64,000 nucleotides of DNA from Gordonia sp. SL306 (lineage in GTDB: Bacteria; Actinomycetota; Actinomycetes; Mycobacteriales; Mycobacteriaceae), in assembly GCF_026625785.1 (NCBI RefSeq), contig NZ_CP113063.1, forward strand, positions 2,914,001 to 2,978,000, read 5' to 3'. The notes beneath the pieces are model-generated. The model was not told the DNA's origin. It saw only the letters and a list, made by a program, of their open reading frames with translations, and did no database searches. Position numbers and translations under genes: made by a program. Shown in pieces: positions 17,201 to 24,520 of this stretch. The first letter of the stretch is position 1, and every line of letters begins with the position of its first letter.

Positions 17201-18484
17201 ACGGGAACGCTGCGGGTGGGCGAAGGCCGCCGACATCTCTCGCAGGGAGGCCGTGCCGGGCAGCGGTACGCGGGCGAGCAGGTGCGCGGTGCCCAGGACC
17301 AGCGGGATACGGATGAAGGGTTCGAACTTGTGGATGTTGCGCAATGGCGCGCCTGCACCGTCGAGGAACACGCGGACCGGTTCGGCGATCGGCGAACCGA
17401 GCTCGCCGGCGAATCCAAGGCACATCAGCAGCAGGCCGATCACCAGCACGGTGACCAGGCGCCCGCGGAACGGCATGTGCCGCATACACAATCCGACGAG
17501 ACCGGCGGCGGCGAGTACGCCGGTCGCCAGCACGGCGGCCGGCTGGTCCACCAGCACCGCGCCTGCGACGCGTTCCGGCGACACGAACGGGGTCCACGAA
17601 CTGGTGCCCCGCAACACCTCGGTGAGGGAGGTCCACTCGGTGGTGACCCGCGACGACTCGATGAAGTCGAGGAACGGCGGGCTCACCCGCGACAGGATGA
17701 GCAGCGGCACCACCCACCAGGCGCACGCCATGGCCATTCCGAGGGCCCACCACGCCCCGAACCGCCACCAGCGCCCCGGGGCGACAGAGCTGAGGGCGGG
17801 CGCGTGCAGCAGCCACCACACGACGCCGACGCCGAGCGCGGCGAGTGTCGCCACCGCGTTGACGGCGCCCATCAGCGCGACCGCCGCAGCCGACTGCAAT
17901 GCAGGCCGCCAGAGCGGTCCGCGGGCGCGGTGCAGGACGCGGACCAGGGGCACCAGCACCCACGGAGCCAAGACCATCGGCAGCGTCTCCGACGAGATCG
18001 AGCCGATGGTGGTGAGGACGCGAGGGCTCAGCACGAAGATGAGTCCGGCGATCACCCGCGATCCCGGCGAGCCCACGCGGAGCGCCTCGGCGAGGCGCAC
18101 GATGCCGACGAAGCCGATGACGAGGAGCAGCGCCCACCACGTGCGCTGGACGATCCAGGGCGGGATGTGGACGAGGTCGCCGAGCGCGAAGAAGGCGCCG
18201 TGCGGAAAGAAGTAGCCGTAAGCCTGGTTCTGCACCTGACCCATCGGCGCATTGGGGGTCCACAGATGCGCGGCGCGGCTCAGGAAGCCGATCGGATCGG
18301 CGGTGAGATCGAGCTTGGTGTCGGCGGCGATCCGCCCGGGAGACTGCAGGAACGAGACGACGAGCGCGCAGACCGTGGCGACGGCGACGCCGCGCTTCGA
18401 CAGCGTCCGGTCGAGGGCGGGATCGCGGATCCGTGCCGGGTCGGACCGATCGACCGCGGTGGTCAGGTCAGGCCCGAAGGTCAG
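14135..18484 (-). CDS. aftD: Arabinofuranosyltransferase AftD
   Basis: GT-C arabinofuranosyltransferase that branches arabinogalactan and lipoarabinomannan on the outside of the membrane, using decaprenylphosphoryl arabinose. With the start used here it has 1449 residues (M. tuberculosis AftD is about 1400). An N-terminal block of membrane helices carries the acidic loop TKLDLTADP at about 56-64; the long periplasmic part has discoidin-like carbohydrate-binding modules (AFDGDPDTAWVSSG; AAVDGDVGTTWTAPE), and further helices lie at the C-terminus. The start is unusual: in this frame there is no ATG, GTG or TTG near the expected N-terminus. The best candidate is the CTG at 18484-18482, which overlaps the TGA of the small upstream gene as CTGA. 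ATGs at 18742 and 18712 would add out-of-frame sequence of that gene. The 3' end overlaps the acyltransferase. Confidence 0.88.
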   Translation of the reverse strand: MTFGPDLTTAVDRSDPARIRDPALDRTLSKRGVAVATVCALVVSFLQSPGRIAADTKLDLTADPIGFLSRAAHLWTPNAPMGQVQNQAYGYFFPHGAFFALGDLVHIPPWIVQRTWWALLLVIGFVGIVRLAEALRVGSPGSRVIAGLIFVLSPRVLTTIGSISSETLPMVLAPWVLVPLVRVLHRARGPLWRPALQSAAAVALMGAVNAVATLAALGVGVVWWLLHAPALSSVAPGRWWRFGAWWALGMAMACAWWVVPLLILSRVSPPFLDFIESSRVTTEWTSLTEVLRGTSSWTPFVSPERVAGAVLVDQPAAVLATGVLAAAGLVGLCMRHMPFRGRLVTVLVIGLLLMCLGFAGELGSPIAEPVRVFLDGAGAPLRNIHKFEPFIRIPLVLGTAHLLARVPLPGTASLREMSAAFAHPQRSRPVAAAIVVAVAAIGAGSLIWTGQLAPAGTYRAIPDHWSAASKWLSAHGSPPGSTAPVRSLVVPGAPFADQLWGLTRDEPMQPLAEDPWAVRDAIPLTPPGAIRALDSVQRDIADGRGSPGLAATLAQQGIGYVVLRADLDPDTSRSARPLVAQQAVDNSPGLDRVATFGADVGQPSVPGVVRDNGLRPLLPAIQIYAVHSPTGFPGTGPVLVDADATPRVAGGPEALAAVQEQRARTGLPPLGPAVLDADARRAGLADGRGVLLTDTPTDRETDFGRVDDHSSAIRADGDSRRTQNAAPDYPVAGQPLVEGQWLLNNQPGQVRVSTSGSASDATQLGQTSPANSPASAFDGDPDTAWVSSGLDSAVGRWMRLDFTEPRSDLAVNITTSKALGSDVSGILVSTEAGSSVTQGVEPGKPVTVTAPSGPTRWMQIRAISTADGRGGNQFAIGELSLADLSSHTPLTIRHRVVLPPPPAGTRVSGWLLGEELGGRSACVADGDSQRCAPGLGLNPETPGIFTRSLSVPAPTEVDPSVVLRPKSGDALRGLISAPGQITADGPTGVDDPRGNAGAAVDGDVGTTWTAPETSSGSSTDRASGDKKRSDKPELVIRLPHAQRVDRLRIVAPERYPAAPRRVSIDLGTGPQVRDVGRDGVVELDPTVTDRIDLTVTKTADLIDVNNLGFARPAPAGISEVQISPAPQAPPTDDRVVEIGCDAGIGLTVSGQVIGMSVRTTAAALRAGEPVVARPCSPATLKLGGGEQELSVNPGSAFTVDQVALPVHGAADDSGSSPVVPKVTDWSSTHRTVQVESGARQRVLVVPESTNDGWQASLDGRSLKPVVMNGWQQGWLVPPGAAGTVTLTYRFDSLYRWSLGVGLALVALLLALAWWPRRGVESPDDHPADRATPAWVTATAVVSWLGASWLLTGWWGLAVSVLVGGVSLWLRPRIGVTAVFAAMLLATLGLASGPWHATGGYHGFDWWVQLPALIAVSLTVWLVTLDGESVRTRLLSRLRSHRRAGSSTKA

Positions 18485-18681
18485 TTGTCGGCCCCGGCAT
18501 CGCCCCGGGTGCCGTAGTCGACCGAGCCCTGGACGAAACCGCTGTTCGGATTGACGCTGTTGACGTCCGTCGACGGGCTCGTCTCGGTGGACAGGAACCC
18601 ACCGAGGAACACGGCGCCGAGTCCCACCAGGATGCCGGCGACTCCGGCCACGGCTCCGGCGACGAGGCGGTTGTTGGTCAT
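18481..18681 (-). CDS. Small secreted/membrane protein upstream of aftD (Rv0236A-like)
   Basis: 66 residues. One N-terminal hydrophobic segment (LVAGAVAGVAGILVGLGAVFLGG) followed by a polar, Asn/Ser/Asp-rich tail (SVNPNSGFVQGSVDYGTRG). A gene of this size and shape lies directly upstream of aftD in mycobacteria (Rv0236A, small secreted protein). Its stop codon overlaps the proposed CTG start of aftD, which suggests translational coupling. Function unknown; an AftD accessory role is inferred from constant linkage. Confidence 0.82.
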   Translation of the reverse strand: MTNNRLVAGAVAGVAGILVGLGAVFLGGFLSTETSPSTDVNSVNPNSGFVQGSVDYGTRGDAGADN

Positions 18682-18801
18682 GGCGACGAAAATACCATTC
18701 GGTGCTGATCATCTGATGAGGACGGCGTGGGTTCGCGACCATGGATTGTCCCGGATGCGCGGAGTAGCGTCGTGGCCACGCGCCAGGCGAATCGAGGCAC
18801 G

Positions 18802-19176
18802 ATGCACGAAATGGCGATAACGCAGGCTGTGGTCGACGCCGTGTGTGAGCATGCCGCCGGCCGCCGCGTCCACCAGGTCACCGTCGAGGTCGGCGCGCTC
18901 TGCGCGGTGGAACCCGATGCCATGGATTTCTGCTTCTCCCTCGCGACCGACGAGACGGTGGCCGACGGCGCGGTGCTCGACATCGTCGTCACTCCCGGAC
19001 TCGCACGATGCCGGGCATGTCACGCAGAGCTGACCCTCGAGGGCCTGATCCTGTTGTGTCCCTGCGGTAGTGCCGATCTCGACGTGACGTCTGGTCGCGA
19101 GCTCCGGATCAAATCGATGGAGGTGAGCGACGAATGTGCGCAACATGCGGGTGCGGCGACGACGCGCAACCGGTGA
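18802..19176 (+). CDS. hypA: Hydrogenase nickel incorporation protein HypA
   Basis: 124 residues from the ATG at 18802. Begins MHEMAITQ; the N-terminal Met-His-Glu is the nickel site of HypA. The structural zinc site is CRAC ... LLCPCGS, where the second pair is C-x-C instead of the usual C-x2-C. Works with HypB to load nickel into the large-subunit precursor. First gene of the hydrogenase run, divergent from the aftD unit across 120 bp; its 3' end overlaps hypB by 43 bp. Residues upstream of 18802 do not look like HypA. Confidence 0.92.
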   Translation: MHEMAITQAVVDAVCEHAAGRRVHQVTVEVGALCAVEPDAMDFCFSLATDETVADGAVLDIVVTPGLARCRACHAELTLEGLILLCPCGSADLDVTSGRELRIKSMEVSDECAQHAGAATTRNR

Positions 19177-19952
19177 TCACGGTTCCCCATCAGCACGACC
19201 ATCCTGACCAGCACGACCATCCCGACCATCCCCACCGGCACGACCATGACGGGCACCACCACCACGACCACGCGGCCGTCACCGAGACGGTCACCCTCGA
19301 ACAGAAGGTACTGGCCAAGAACGACCTCATCGCCGAACGCAATCGCGCCTGGCTGCACGAGCGCGCCATCGTCGCCCTGAACATGACGAGTTCGCCCGGT
19401 GCGGGCAAGACCTCACTGATCGAACGAACCATCCGCGAGATGTCCGGTCGGTTTCCCGTATCGGTGATCGAAGGCGACCAGGCGACACTGCTCGATGCCG
19501 ATCGCATCGCGGCGACGGGCTGCGACGTGGTGCAGGTCAACACGGGCGCCGGCTGTCACCTCGATGCACAGATGGTCGGTGACGCGATCGGCGAGCTCGA
19601 TCCACGGCCGGACTCGCTACTGCTGATCGAGAATGTCGGCAACCTCGTGTGTCCGGCGCTGTTCGATCTCGGCGAACGCCTGAAGGTGGTGGTCATCTCG
19701 GTGACCGAGGGCACGGACAAACCGGCGAAGTATCCGCACATGTTCGCCGCCGCCGGTCTGGTGGTGATCAACAAGATCGACCTGTCGCCGTACGTCGACT
19801 TCGACGAGGCGATATGTCGGGCCCACATCGACTCCCTGAATCCCGGGGTGCCGGTGCTGGCACTGTCGGTGACCAGCGGGATCGGGATGCCGGAATGGTA
19901 CGCATGGCTTACGACATCGTTCGAGGTCACGGCGGGGACGGGCCGCGATTGA
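19134..19952 (+). CDS. hypB: Hydrogenase nickel incorporation GTPase HypB
   Basis: 272 residues. N-terminal CATCGCG resembles the high-affinity nickel motif of HypB; it is followed by a His/Asp-rich stretch at about 19-47 (HQHDHPDQHDHP, then HDHDGHHHHDH) that could store nickel. The G domain has the P-loop SSPGAGKTS, VIEGDQAT, IENVGNLVCPA and NKID. GTP hydrolysis drives nickel transfer with HypA. Overlaps hypA by 43 bp and is followed by a 109-bp gap with a CRP-like site before hhyS. Confidence 0.93.
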   Translation: MCATCGCGDDAQPVITVPHQHDHPDQHDHPDHPHRHDHDGHHHHDHAAVTETVTLEQKVLAKNDLIAERNRAWLHERAIVALNMTSSPGAGKTSLIERTIREMSGRFPVSVIEGDQATLLDADRIAATGCDVVQVNTGAGCHLDAQMVGDAIGELDPRPDSLLLIENVGNLVCPALFDLGERLKVVVISVTEGTDKPAKYPHMFAAAGLVVINKIDLSPYVDFDEAICRAHIDSLNPGVPVLALSVTSGIGMPEWYAWLTTSFEVTAGTGRD

Positions 19953-19979
19953 CATAACCTCCACTGCGGCGTAAACCGA

Positions 19980-19994
19980 GTGACTAACGTCACA
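19980..19994. promoter_or_regulatory. CRP/GlxR-like operator upstream of hhyS
   Basis: GTGA (19980-19983), six bases CTAACG, TCAC (19990-19993), then A. With flanks it matches 15 of 16 positions of the TGTGA-N6-TCACA consensus of cAMP-responsive CRP/GlxR regulators of this order. It lies 68 bp before the hhyS start, a position suited to activation. Binding is inferred. Confidence 0.6.
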
Positions 19995-20061
19995 CAAGCG
20001 TGCCGATGGTCGACTCCGGTGACGTGAGGGGTCGGTGCCGGACCCCGGGAAGTGGCATTTC

Positions 20062-21120
20062 ATGCCTACCGATGCTGCGCTGAAAGCGGAAGAAACGCTG
20101 ATCCACGTTCTCTGGATCAACGCAGGACTCAGTTGTGACGGGGATTCGGTCGCGCTGACCGCGGCCACCCAACCCAGTATCGAGGAGATCGCGCTCGGTT
20201 CGTTGCCGGGCCTGCCGCGGGTCGCGGTCCATTGGCCGCTGATCGACTTCGAATGCGGTCCCGCCGGGGGCGCCGACGACTTCCTCGAGTGGTTCTGGAA
20301 AGCCGACCGCGGGGAACTCGAACCGTTCGTTCTCGTCGTCGAGGGATCGATCCCCAACGAACAGCTCCACGACGAGGGCGGGTATTGGTGCGGCTTCGGG
20401 AACAAGCCGGGCACGGATCAACCGATGACCACCAGCGAGTGGCTCACCCGGCTGGCCCCCAAGGCCACTGCGATCGTCGCGGTGGGCACCTGCGCGACCT
20501 ACGGCGGTATCCATGCCATGGCGGGTAATCCGACCGGGGCGATGGGCGTGCCGGATTTCCTCGGCTGGGACTGGAAGAGCAAGGCGGACATCCCCATCGT
20601 GTGCGTTCCAGGATGCCCGATCCATCCCGACAACCTGTCGGAGACGCTGACCTATCTGCTGTACATGGCGACCGGTCAGGCTCCGATGATCCCGCTCGAC
20701 GAATCACTGCGTCCCACCTGGCTGTTCGGTGCCACGGTCCACGAGGGGTGTGATCGCGCCGGCTATTACGAGGAAGGTGATTTCGCCACCGAGTACGGCT
20801 CGCCGAAATGCATCGTCAAGCTCGGGTGCTGGGGACCGGTCGTCAAATGCAATGTGCCCAAGCGGGGTTGGATCAACGGGGTCGGAGGGTGTCCCAACGT
20901 CGGCGGGATCTGTATCGGGTGCACGATGCCGGGCTTCCCCGACAAGTTCATGCCGTTCATGGATGAGCCCCCGGGCGGCAAGCTCTCGTCGACGGCGTCC
21001 GGACTGTACGGAACAGTGATCCGGAATCTGCGACATGTCACCGGGAAGACCGTCGAGAAGGAACCGCGGTGGCGTCACAAGGGTGAGCTGCTGGAAACCG
21101 GAGCAACCCGCACCTGGTAG
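20062..21120 (+). CDS. hhyS: [NiFe]-hydrogenase small subunit, group 1h (HhyS)
   Basis: 352 residues from the ATG at 20062 with GGGAAG about 9 bases upstream; a GTG at 20035 is possible. Carries the Fe-S relay between active site and acceptor. At the N-terminus the classical C-x2-C reads C25-D-G-D28, an Asp in place of the second Cys, as described for actinobacterial-type enzymes whose proximal cluster has 3Cys/1Asp ligation. Other clusters: VGTCATYGG, VPGCP, ATVHEGCDRAGYYEEGD, CIVKLGCWGPVVKCN and GGCPNVGGICIGCTMPGFPDKF. No twin-arginine signal is seen, as expected for this subgroup. Twelve bases separate it from hhyL. These enzymes oxidise atmospheric H2 in aerobic actinobacteria during starvation. 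Confidence 0.95.
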   Translation: MPTDAALKAEETLIHVLWINAGLSCDGDSVALTAATQPSIEEIALGSLPGLPRVAVHWPLIDFECGPAGGADDFLEWFWKADRGELEPFVLVVEGSIPNEQLHDEGGYWCGFGNKPGTDQPMTTSEWLTRLAPKATAIVAVGTCATYGGIHAMAGNPTGAMGVPDFLGWDWKSKADIPIVCVPGCPIHPDNLSETLTYLLYMATGQAPMIPLDESLRPTWLFGATVHEGCDRAGYYEEGDFATEYGSPKCIVKLGCWGPVVKCNVPKRGWINGVGGCPNVGGICIGCTMPGFPDKFMPFMDEPPGGKLSSTASGLYGTVIRNLRHVTGKTVEKEPRWRHKGELLETGATRTW

Positions 21121-21132
21121 GAGCAAGCGACG

Positions 21133-22929
21133 ATGACAACCATCATCCCCGACCCGTCACACAAGAAGATCGAGCCCGACAGTCTCGTCGAGATGGCGTG
21201 GGACCCGATCACCCGAATCGTGGGCAGCCTCGGCATCTACACCAAGATCGACTTCGAGAATCGTGAGGTGGTCGAGTGCCACAGCACGTCGTCGATCTTT
21301 CGCGGGTACTCGATCTTCATGCGTGGCAAAGATCCTCGCGACGCGCATTTCATCACCAGCCGGATCTGCGGGATCTGCGGGGACAATCACGCGACCTGCT
21401 CGTGCTACTGCCAGAACATGGCCTACGGGGTGAAGCCGCCCCACCTCGGCGAATGGATCGTGAATCTCGGCGAGGCCGCAGAATACATGTTCGACCACAA
21501 CATCTTCCAGGAGAACCTGGTCGGCGTGGACTTCTGCGAGAAGATGGTCGCCGAGACCAACCCGGGGGTGTTGGCGAAGGCGGAGAACACCGAGGCGCCC
21601 CACGCGGGAGATCACGGTCACCGCACGATCGCCGACATCATGCGGGCACTGAACCCGTTCACCGGCGAGTTCTATCGGGAGGCACTGCAGGTCAGTCGGT
21701 ACACCCGAGAGATGTTCTGTCTCATGGAGGGTCGTCACGTCCACCCGTCGACGCTCTATCCGGGCGGTGTCGGCACGGTGGCGACCATCCAGCTCATGAC
21801 CGATTACATGACCAGGCTGATGCGCTACGTGGAGTTCATGAAGAAGGTCGTCCCCATGCACGACGACCTCTTCGACTTCTTCTACGAGGCACTGCCGGGG
21901 TACGACAAGGTCGGGCTGCGCCGCACCCTACTGGGCTGCTGGGGATCGTTCCAGGATCCTGAGGTCTGCAACTTCGCCTACCGGGACATGGAGGAGTGGG
22001 GGCGCAAGATGTTCGTCACCCCCGGCGTGGTGGTGGACGGCAAGCTGGTCACCACGTCGTTGGTCGACATCAATCTCGGAATCCGAATCCTCTTGGGGAG
22101 TTCGTATTACGACGATTGGACCGACCAGGAGATGTTCGTGAGGAACGACCCGCTGGGAAACCCGGTCGATCGTCGGCATCCGTGGAACCAGCACACCAAC
22201 CCGAAGCCTGCCAAACGCGACATGGACGACAAGTACAGCTGGGTGATGTCACCACGCTGGTTCGACGGCACCGATCACCTCGCGCTGGACACCGGCGGTG
22301 GGCCGCTCGCGAGGTTGTGGGCCACGGCGCTCGCCGGACTCGTGGACGTCGGGTATGTGCAGTCCACCGGTCACAGCGTCAAGATCAACCTCCCGAAGAC
22401 AGCGCTCAAGGGCCCGGTCGAGCTCGAATGGCACATCCCCGCGGCGGGCAGCAACACGATCGAGCGCAACCGCGCACGCACGTACTTCCAGGCATATGCG
22501 GCCGCGTGCGCACTGCACTTCGCGGAGAAGGCCCTCGAGGAGATCAGGGCCGGGCGAACCAAGACCTGGGAGAGCTTCGAGGTCCCCGACGAGGGCATCG
22601 GATGCGGCTTCACCGAGGCCGTCCGAGGGGTGCTCTCCCACCACATGGTGATCCGCGACGGCAAGATCGCGAATTACCATCCGTATCCGCCGACTCCGTG
22701 GAATGCGAACCCGCGCGACAGTTTCGGGACGCCAGGGCCCTATGAGGACGCGGTACAGGGACAACCGATCTTCGAGGAGAACGGCCGCGACGACTTCAAG
22801 GGCATCGACATCATGCGTACGGTGCGCAGTTTCGACCCCTGTCTGCCGTGCGGCGTGCACATGTACCTCGGCAAGGGGCAGACCCTGCAGAAATTGCACT
22901 CACCCACGCAGGCGTTGACCGGGGAATGA
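21133..22929 (+). CDS. hhyL: [NiFe]-hydrogenase large subunit, group 1h (HhyL)
   Basis: 598-residue catalytic subunit. Nickel/iron ligands are the L1 motif RICGICGDNHATCS near residue 77 and the L5 motif DPCLPCGVH near residues 568-576. About 22 residues follow the final His, so a C-terminal extension is available for removal by the protease encoded at 26636; whether it is cleaved in this subgroup cannot be told. WDPITRIVG near residue 18 is a typical large-subunit N-terminal motif. Stop and next ATG overlap (ATGA at 22926), although the next gene probably starts 39 bases further on. Confidence 0.96.
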   Translation: MTTIIPDPSHKKIEPDSLVEMAWDPITRIVGSLGIYTKIDFENREVVECHSTSSIFRGYSIFMRGKDPRDAHFITSRICGICGDNHATCSCYCQNMAYGVKPPHLGEWIVNLGEAAEYMFDHNIFQENLVGVDFCEKMVAETNPGVLAKAENTEAPHAGDHGHRTIADIMRALNPFTGEFYREALQVSRYTREMFCLMEGRHVHPSTLYPGGVGTVATIQLMTDYMTRLMRYVEFMKKVVPMHDDLFDFFYEALPGYDKVGLRRTLLGCWGSFQDPEVCNFAYRDMEEWGRKMFVTPGVVVDGKLVTTSLVDINLGIRILLGSSYYDDWTDQEMFVRNDPLGNPVDRRHPWNQHTNPKPAKRDMDDKYSWVMSPRWFDGTDHLALDTGGGPLARLWATALAGLVDVGYVQSTGHSVKINLPKTALKGPVELEWHIPAAGSNTIERNRARTYFQAYAAACALHFAEKALEEIRAGRTKTWESFEVPDEGIGCGFTEAVRGVLSHHMVIRDGKIANYHPYPPTPWNANPRDSFGTPGPYEDAVQGQPIFEENGRDDFKGIDIMRTVRSFDPCLPCGVHMYLGKGQTLQKLHSPTQALTGE

Positions 22930-22967
22930 CCCGGCACCGCCGACCTGACAACCGCGAGGAGGAGGCG

Positions 22968-23864
22968 ATGCCGGACAGCTCGGGACCCGCGGAGGTCGAC
23001 GAGGGTCGATGGCGCGCGGCAGGCGACCGGATCGAGACCCTGCTGGATGCATCGGCGACCGGTGGCGCCGTGGCCCGGGAACGAGCGGAATCACTCGTCC
23101 GGGAGGTGGCCGACCTGTACGGCGAGGGCCTCGCGCGCATCCTCTCCCGCCTGGACCGCGAGAGCGTCGAATCCCTCACCGCCGACGAACTGATCGCGAG
23201 TCTGCTGCTCGTGCACGGCCTCCATCCGCACGATGTGCGCACCCGGGTCGACGGGGCGATCGAGAGCGTGCGACCGTATCTCGGATCGCATGGTGGAGAC
23301 GTGCGGGTCCTGGGGGTGTCCGACGACATCGTGCGGCTCGAACTCGAGGGCAGTTGCCGAAGCTGCCCGTCGTCGTCGGTGACCCTCGAACTCGCCGTGC
23401 AGGAGGCGATCCGGGCGGCGGCGCCGGAGATCGTCTCGATCGAGGTCGTCGCGGCAGAGCCGGCGCCGGCCGGACTGATCCCCGCAGACAGCCTGCTCAG
23501 TCGCGTCCACGAGGTCGAGCGGCCCGGCGCGCAGTGGGAGCCGGTTCCCGAACTCGCGGATCTGAAACCGGGTGAGGTGGGCGGCTATGCGGTGGCCGGA
23601 CTGCCGATACTGGTCTGCCGCCTCGCCGACGGCTTCTTCGCGTACCGCGATCATTGTCCGGTCTGCCAGAACTCGCTGGCCGGCGTCGTGATGCACAGTT
23701 CACCCCAGGGTGTCGCGATCCTGCGTTGCCCCACCTGCGGTGCGCGCTTCGACGCCGTGCATGCCGGCACACAACTCGACGGCGACGACCACCTGGAGCC
23801 GCTGCCTTTGCTCACCCGCGACGGCACCCTCGCCGTCGCGGTGCCGTCCGGAGCGGTCCGATGA
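22968..23864 (+). CDS. NifU-like/Rieske-like iron-sulfur protein (HhyE candidate)
   Basis: 298 residues from the ATG at 22968, with GGAGGAGG directly upstream; an ATG at 22926 overlapping the hhyL stop lacks such a site. Residues about 95-155 form a NifU C-terminal-type domain (RPYLGSHGGDVRVLGV ... CRSC at 130-133). Residues about 195-275 look like a Rieske-type fold, but the usual C-x-H and C-x2-H are replaced by C-P-V-C (230-233) and C-P-T-C (254-257), which would give all-Cys iron or zinc ligation. In M. smegmatis an Fe-S protein at this position (HhyE) was reported to link the hydrogenase to the respiratory chain; the same role is inferred here. Confidence 0.8.
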   Translation: MPDSSGPAEVDEGRWRAAGDRIETLLDASATGGAVARERAESLVREVADLYGEGLARILSRLDRESVESLTADELIASLLLVHGLHPHDVRTRVDGAIESVRPYLGSHGGDVRVLGVSDDIVRLELEGSCRSCPSSSVTLELAVQEAIRAAAPEIVSIEVVAAEPAPAGLIPADSLLSRVHEVERPGAQWEPVPELADLKPGEVGGYAVAGLPILVCRLADGFFAYRDHCPVCQNSLAGVVMHSSPQGVAILRCPTCGARFDAVHAGTQLDGDDHLEPLPLLTRDGTLAVAVPSGAVR

Positions 23865-24520
23865 CCACCCCTTTCGACGTGATCCGGCGGATCACCACGA
23901 CTCGCCCCGCGACGGCGGGCGGCGAGCGCTGCGAGATGTGCGCCGAATCGATCGGCGACGACCACCGGCATGTGGTCAACACCGAGGGGCGCGCGCTGAT
24001 GTGCGTCTGCCGGGGCTGCTACCTGCTGTTCACCGATCAGGGAGCGGCGCTGCGCTATCGCGCGGTCCCTGACCGCTACCTCAACTTTCGTGATCACGCG
24101 ATCGACCACGCGGACTGGGAGTCCCTCGAGATCCCGGTGAACCTGGCCTTCTTCTTCCGCAACTCCGGACTGGGACGGGTGGTGGCCTTCTATCCGGGTG
24201 CAGGCGGCGCGATCGAGTCGGATCTGTCGCTGGCGGCCTGGGATTCGCTCGTCGCCCGCAATCGGGCACTCGAGATGCTGACCGACGATGTCGAGGCGGT
24301 GCTCATCCGCATGCCGGAACGCGGCGGTGACGGGGGAAACGGTGACGGGGACGGTACGGCGACCGGTTGCCTGCTGTTGCCGATCGACGTCTGCTACGAG
24401 TTCGTCGGTCAGGTCCGAATGCGATGGCGTGGCTTCGACGGCGGAGCCGACGTCCACAACTACATGGATGAGTTCTTCACGTCGATGTCGGCGCGAGCGA
24501 GGGCCGTGGGGTCGCGATGA
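23861..24520 (+). CDS. Hydrogenase-cluster protein, DUF5947-like
   Basis: 219 residues from the ATG overlapping the previous stop (ATGA). Near the N-terminus CEMC (residues 25-28) and CVCRGCYLLF give a possible four-Cys zinc or Fe-S site, with HRHVVN between; the rest is a compact mixed domain ending VCYEFVGQVRMRWRGF. The DUF number is from memory of similar hydrogenase loci. Locked between the Fe-S protein and the next unknown by 4-base overlaps, so it is probably made with the hydrogenase. Function unknown; a role in assembly or electron transfer is inferred. Confidence 0.75.
   Translation: MTTPFDVIRRITTTRPATAGGERCEMCAESIGDDHRHVVNTEGRALMCVCRGCYLLFTDQGAALRYRAVPDRYLNFRDHAIDHADWESLEIPVNLAFFFRNSGLGRVVAFYPGAGGAIESDLSLAAWDSLVARNRALEMLTDDVEAVLIRMPERGGDGGNGDGDGTATGCLLLPIDVCYEFVGQVRMRWRGFDGGADVHNYMDEFFTSMSARARAVGSR

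Noticed and set aside
16820-18517. 565-codon open frame on the plus strand
   Set aside because: Antisense shadow of aftD, low-complexity Arg/Gly/Asp/Glu, no motif.
23009-23575. 188-codon open frame inside the HhyE-like gene
   Set aside because: Alternate-frame shadow, Arg-rich, no homology signal.
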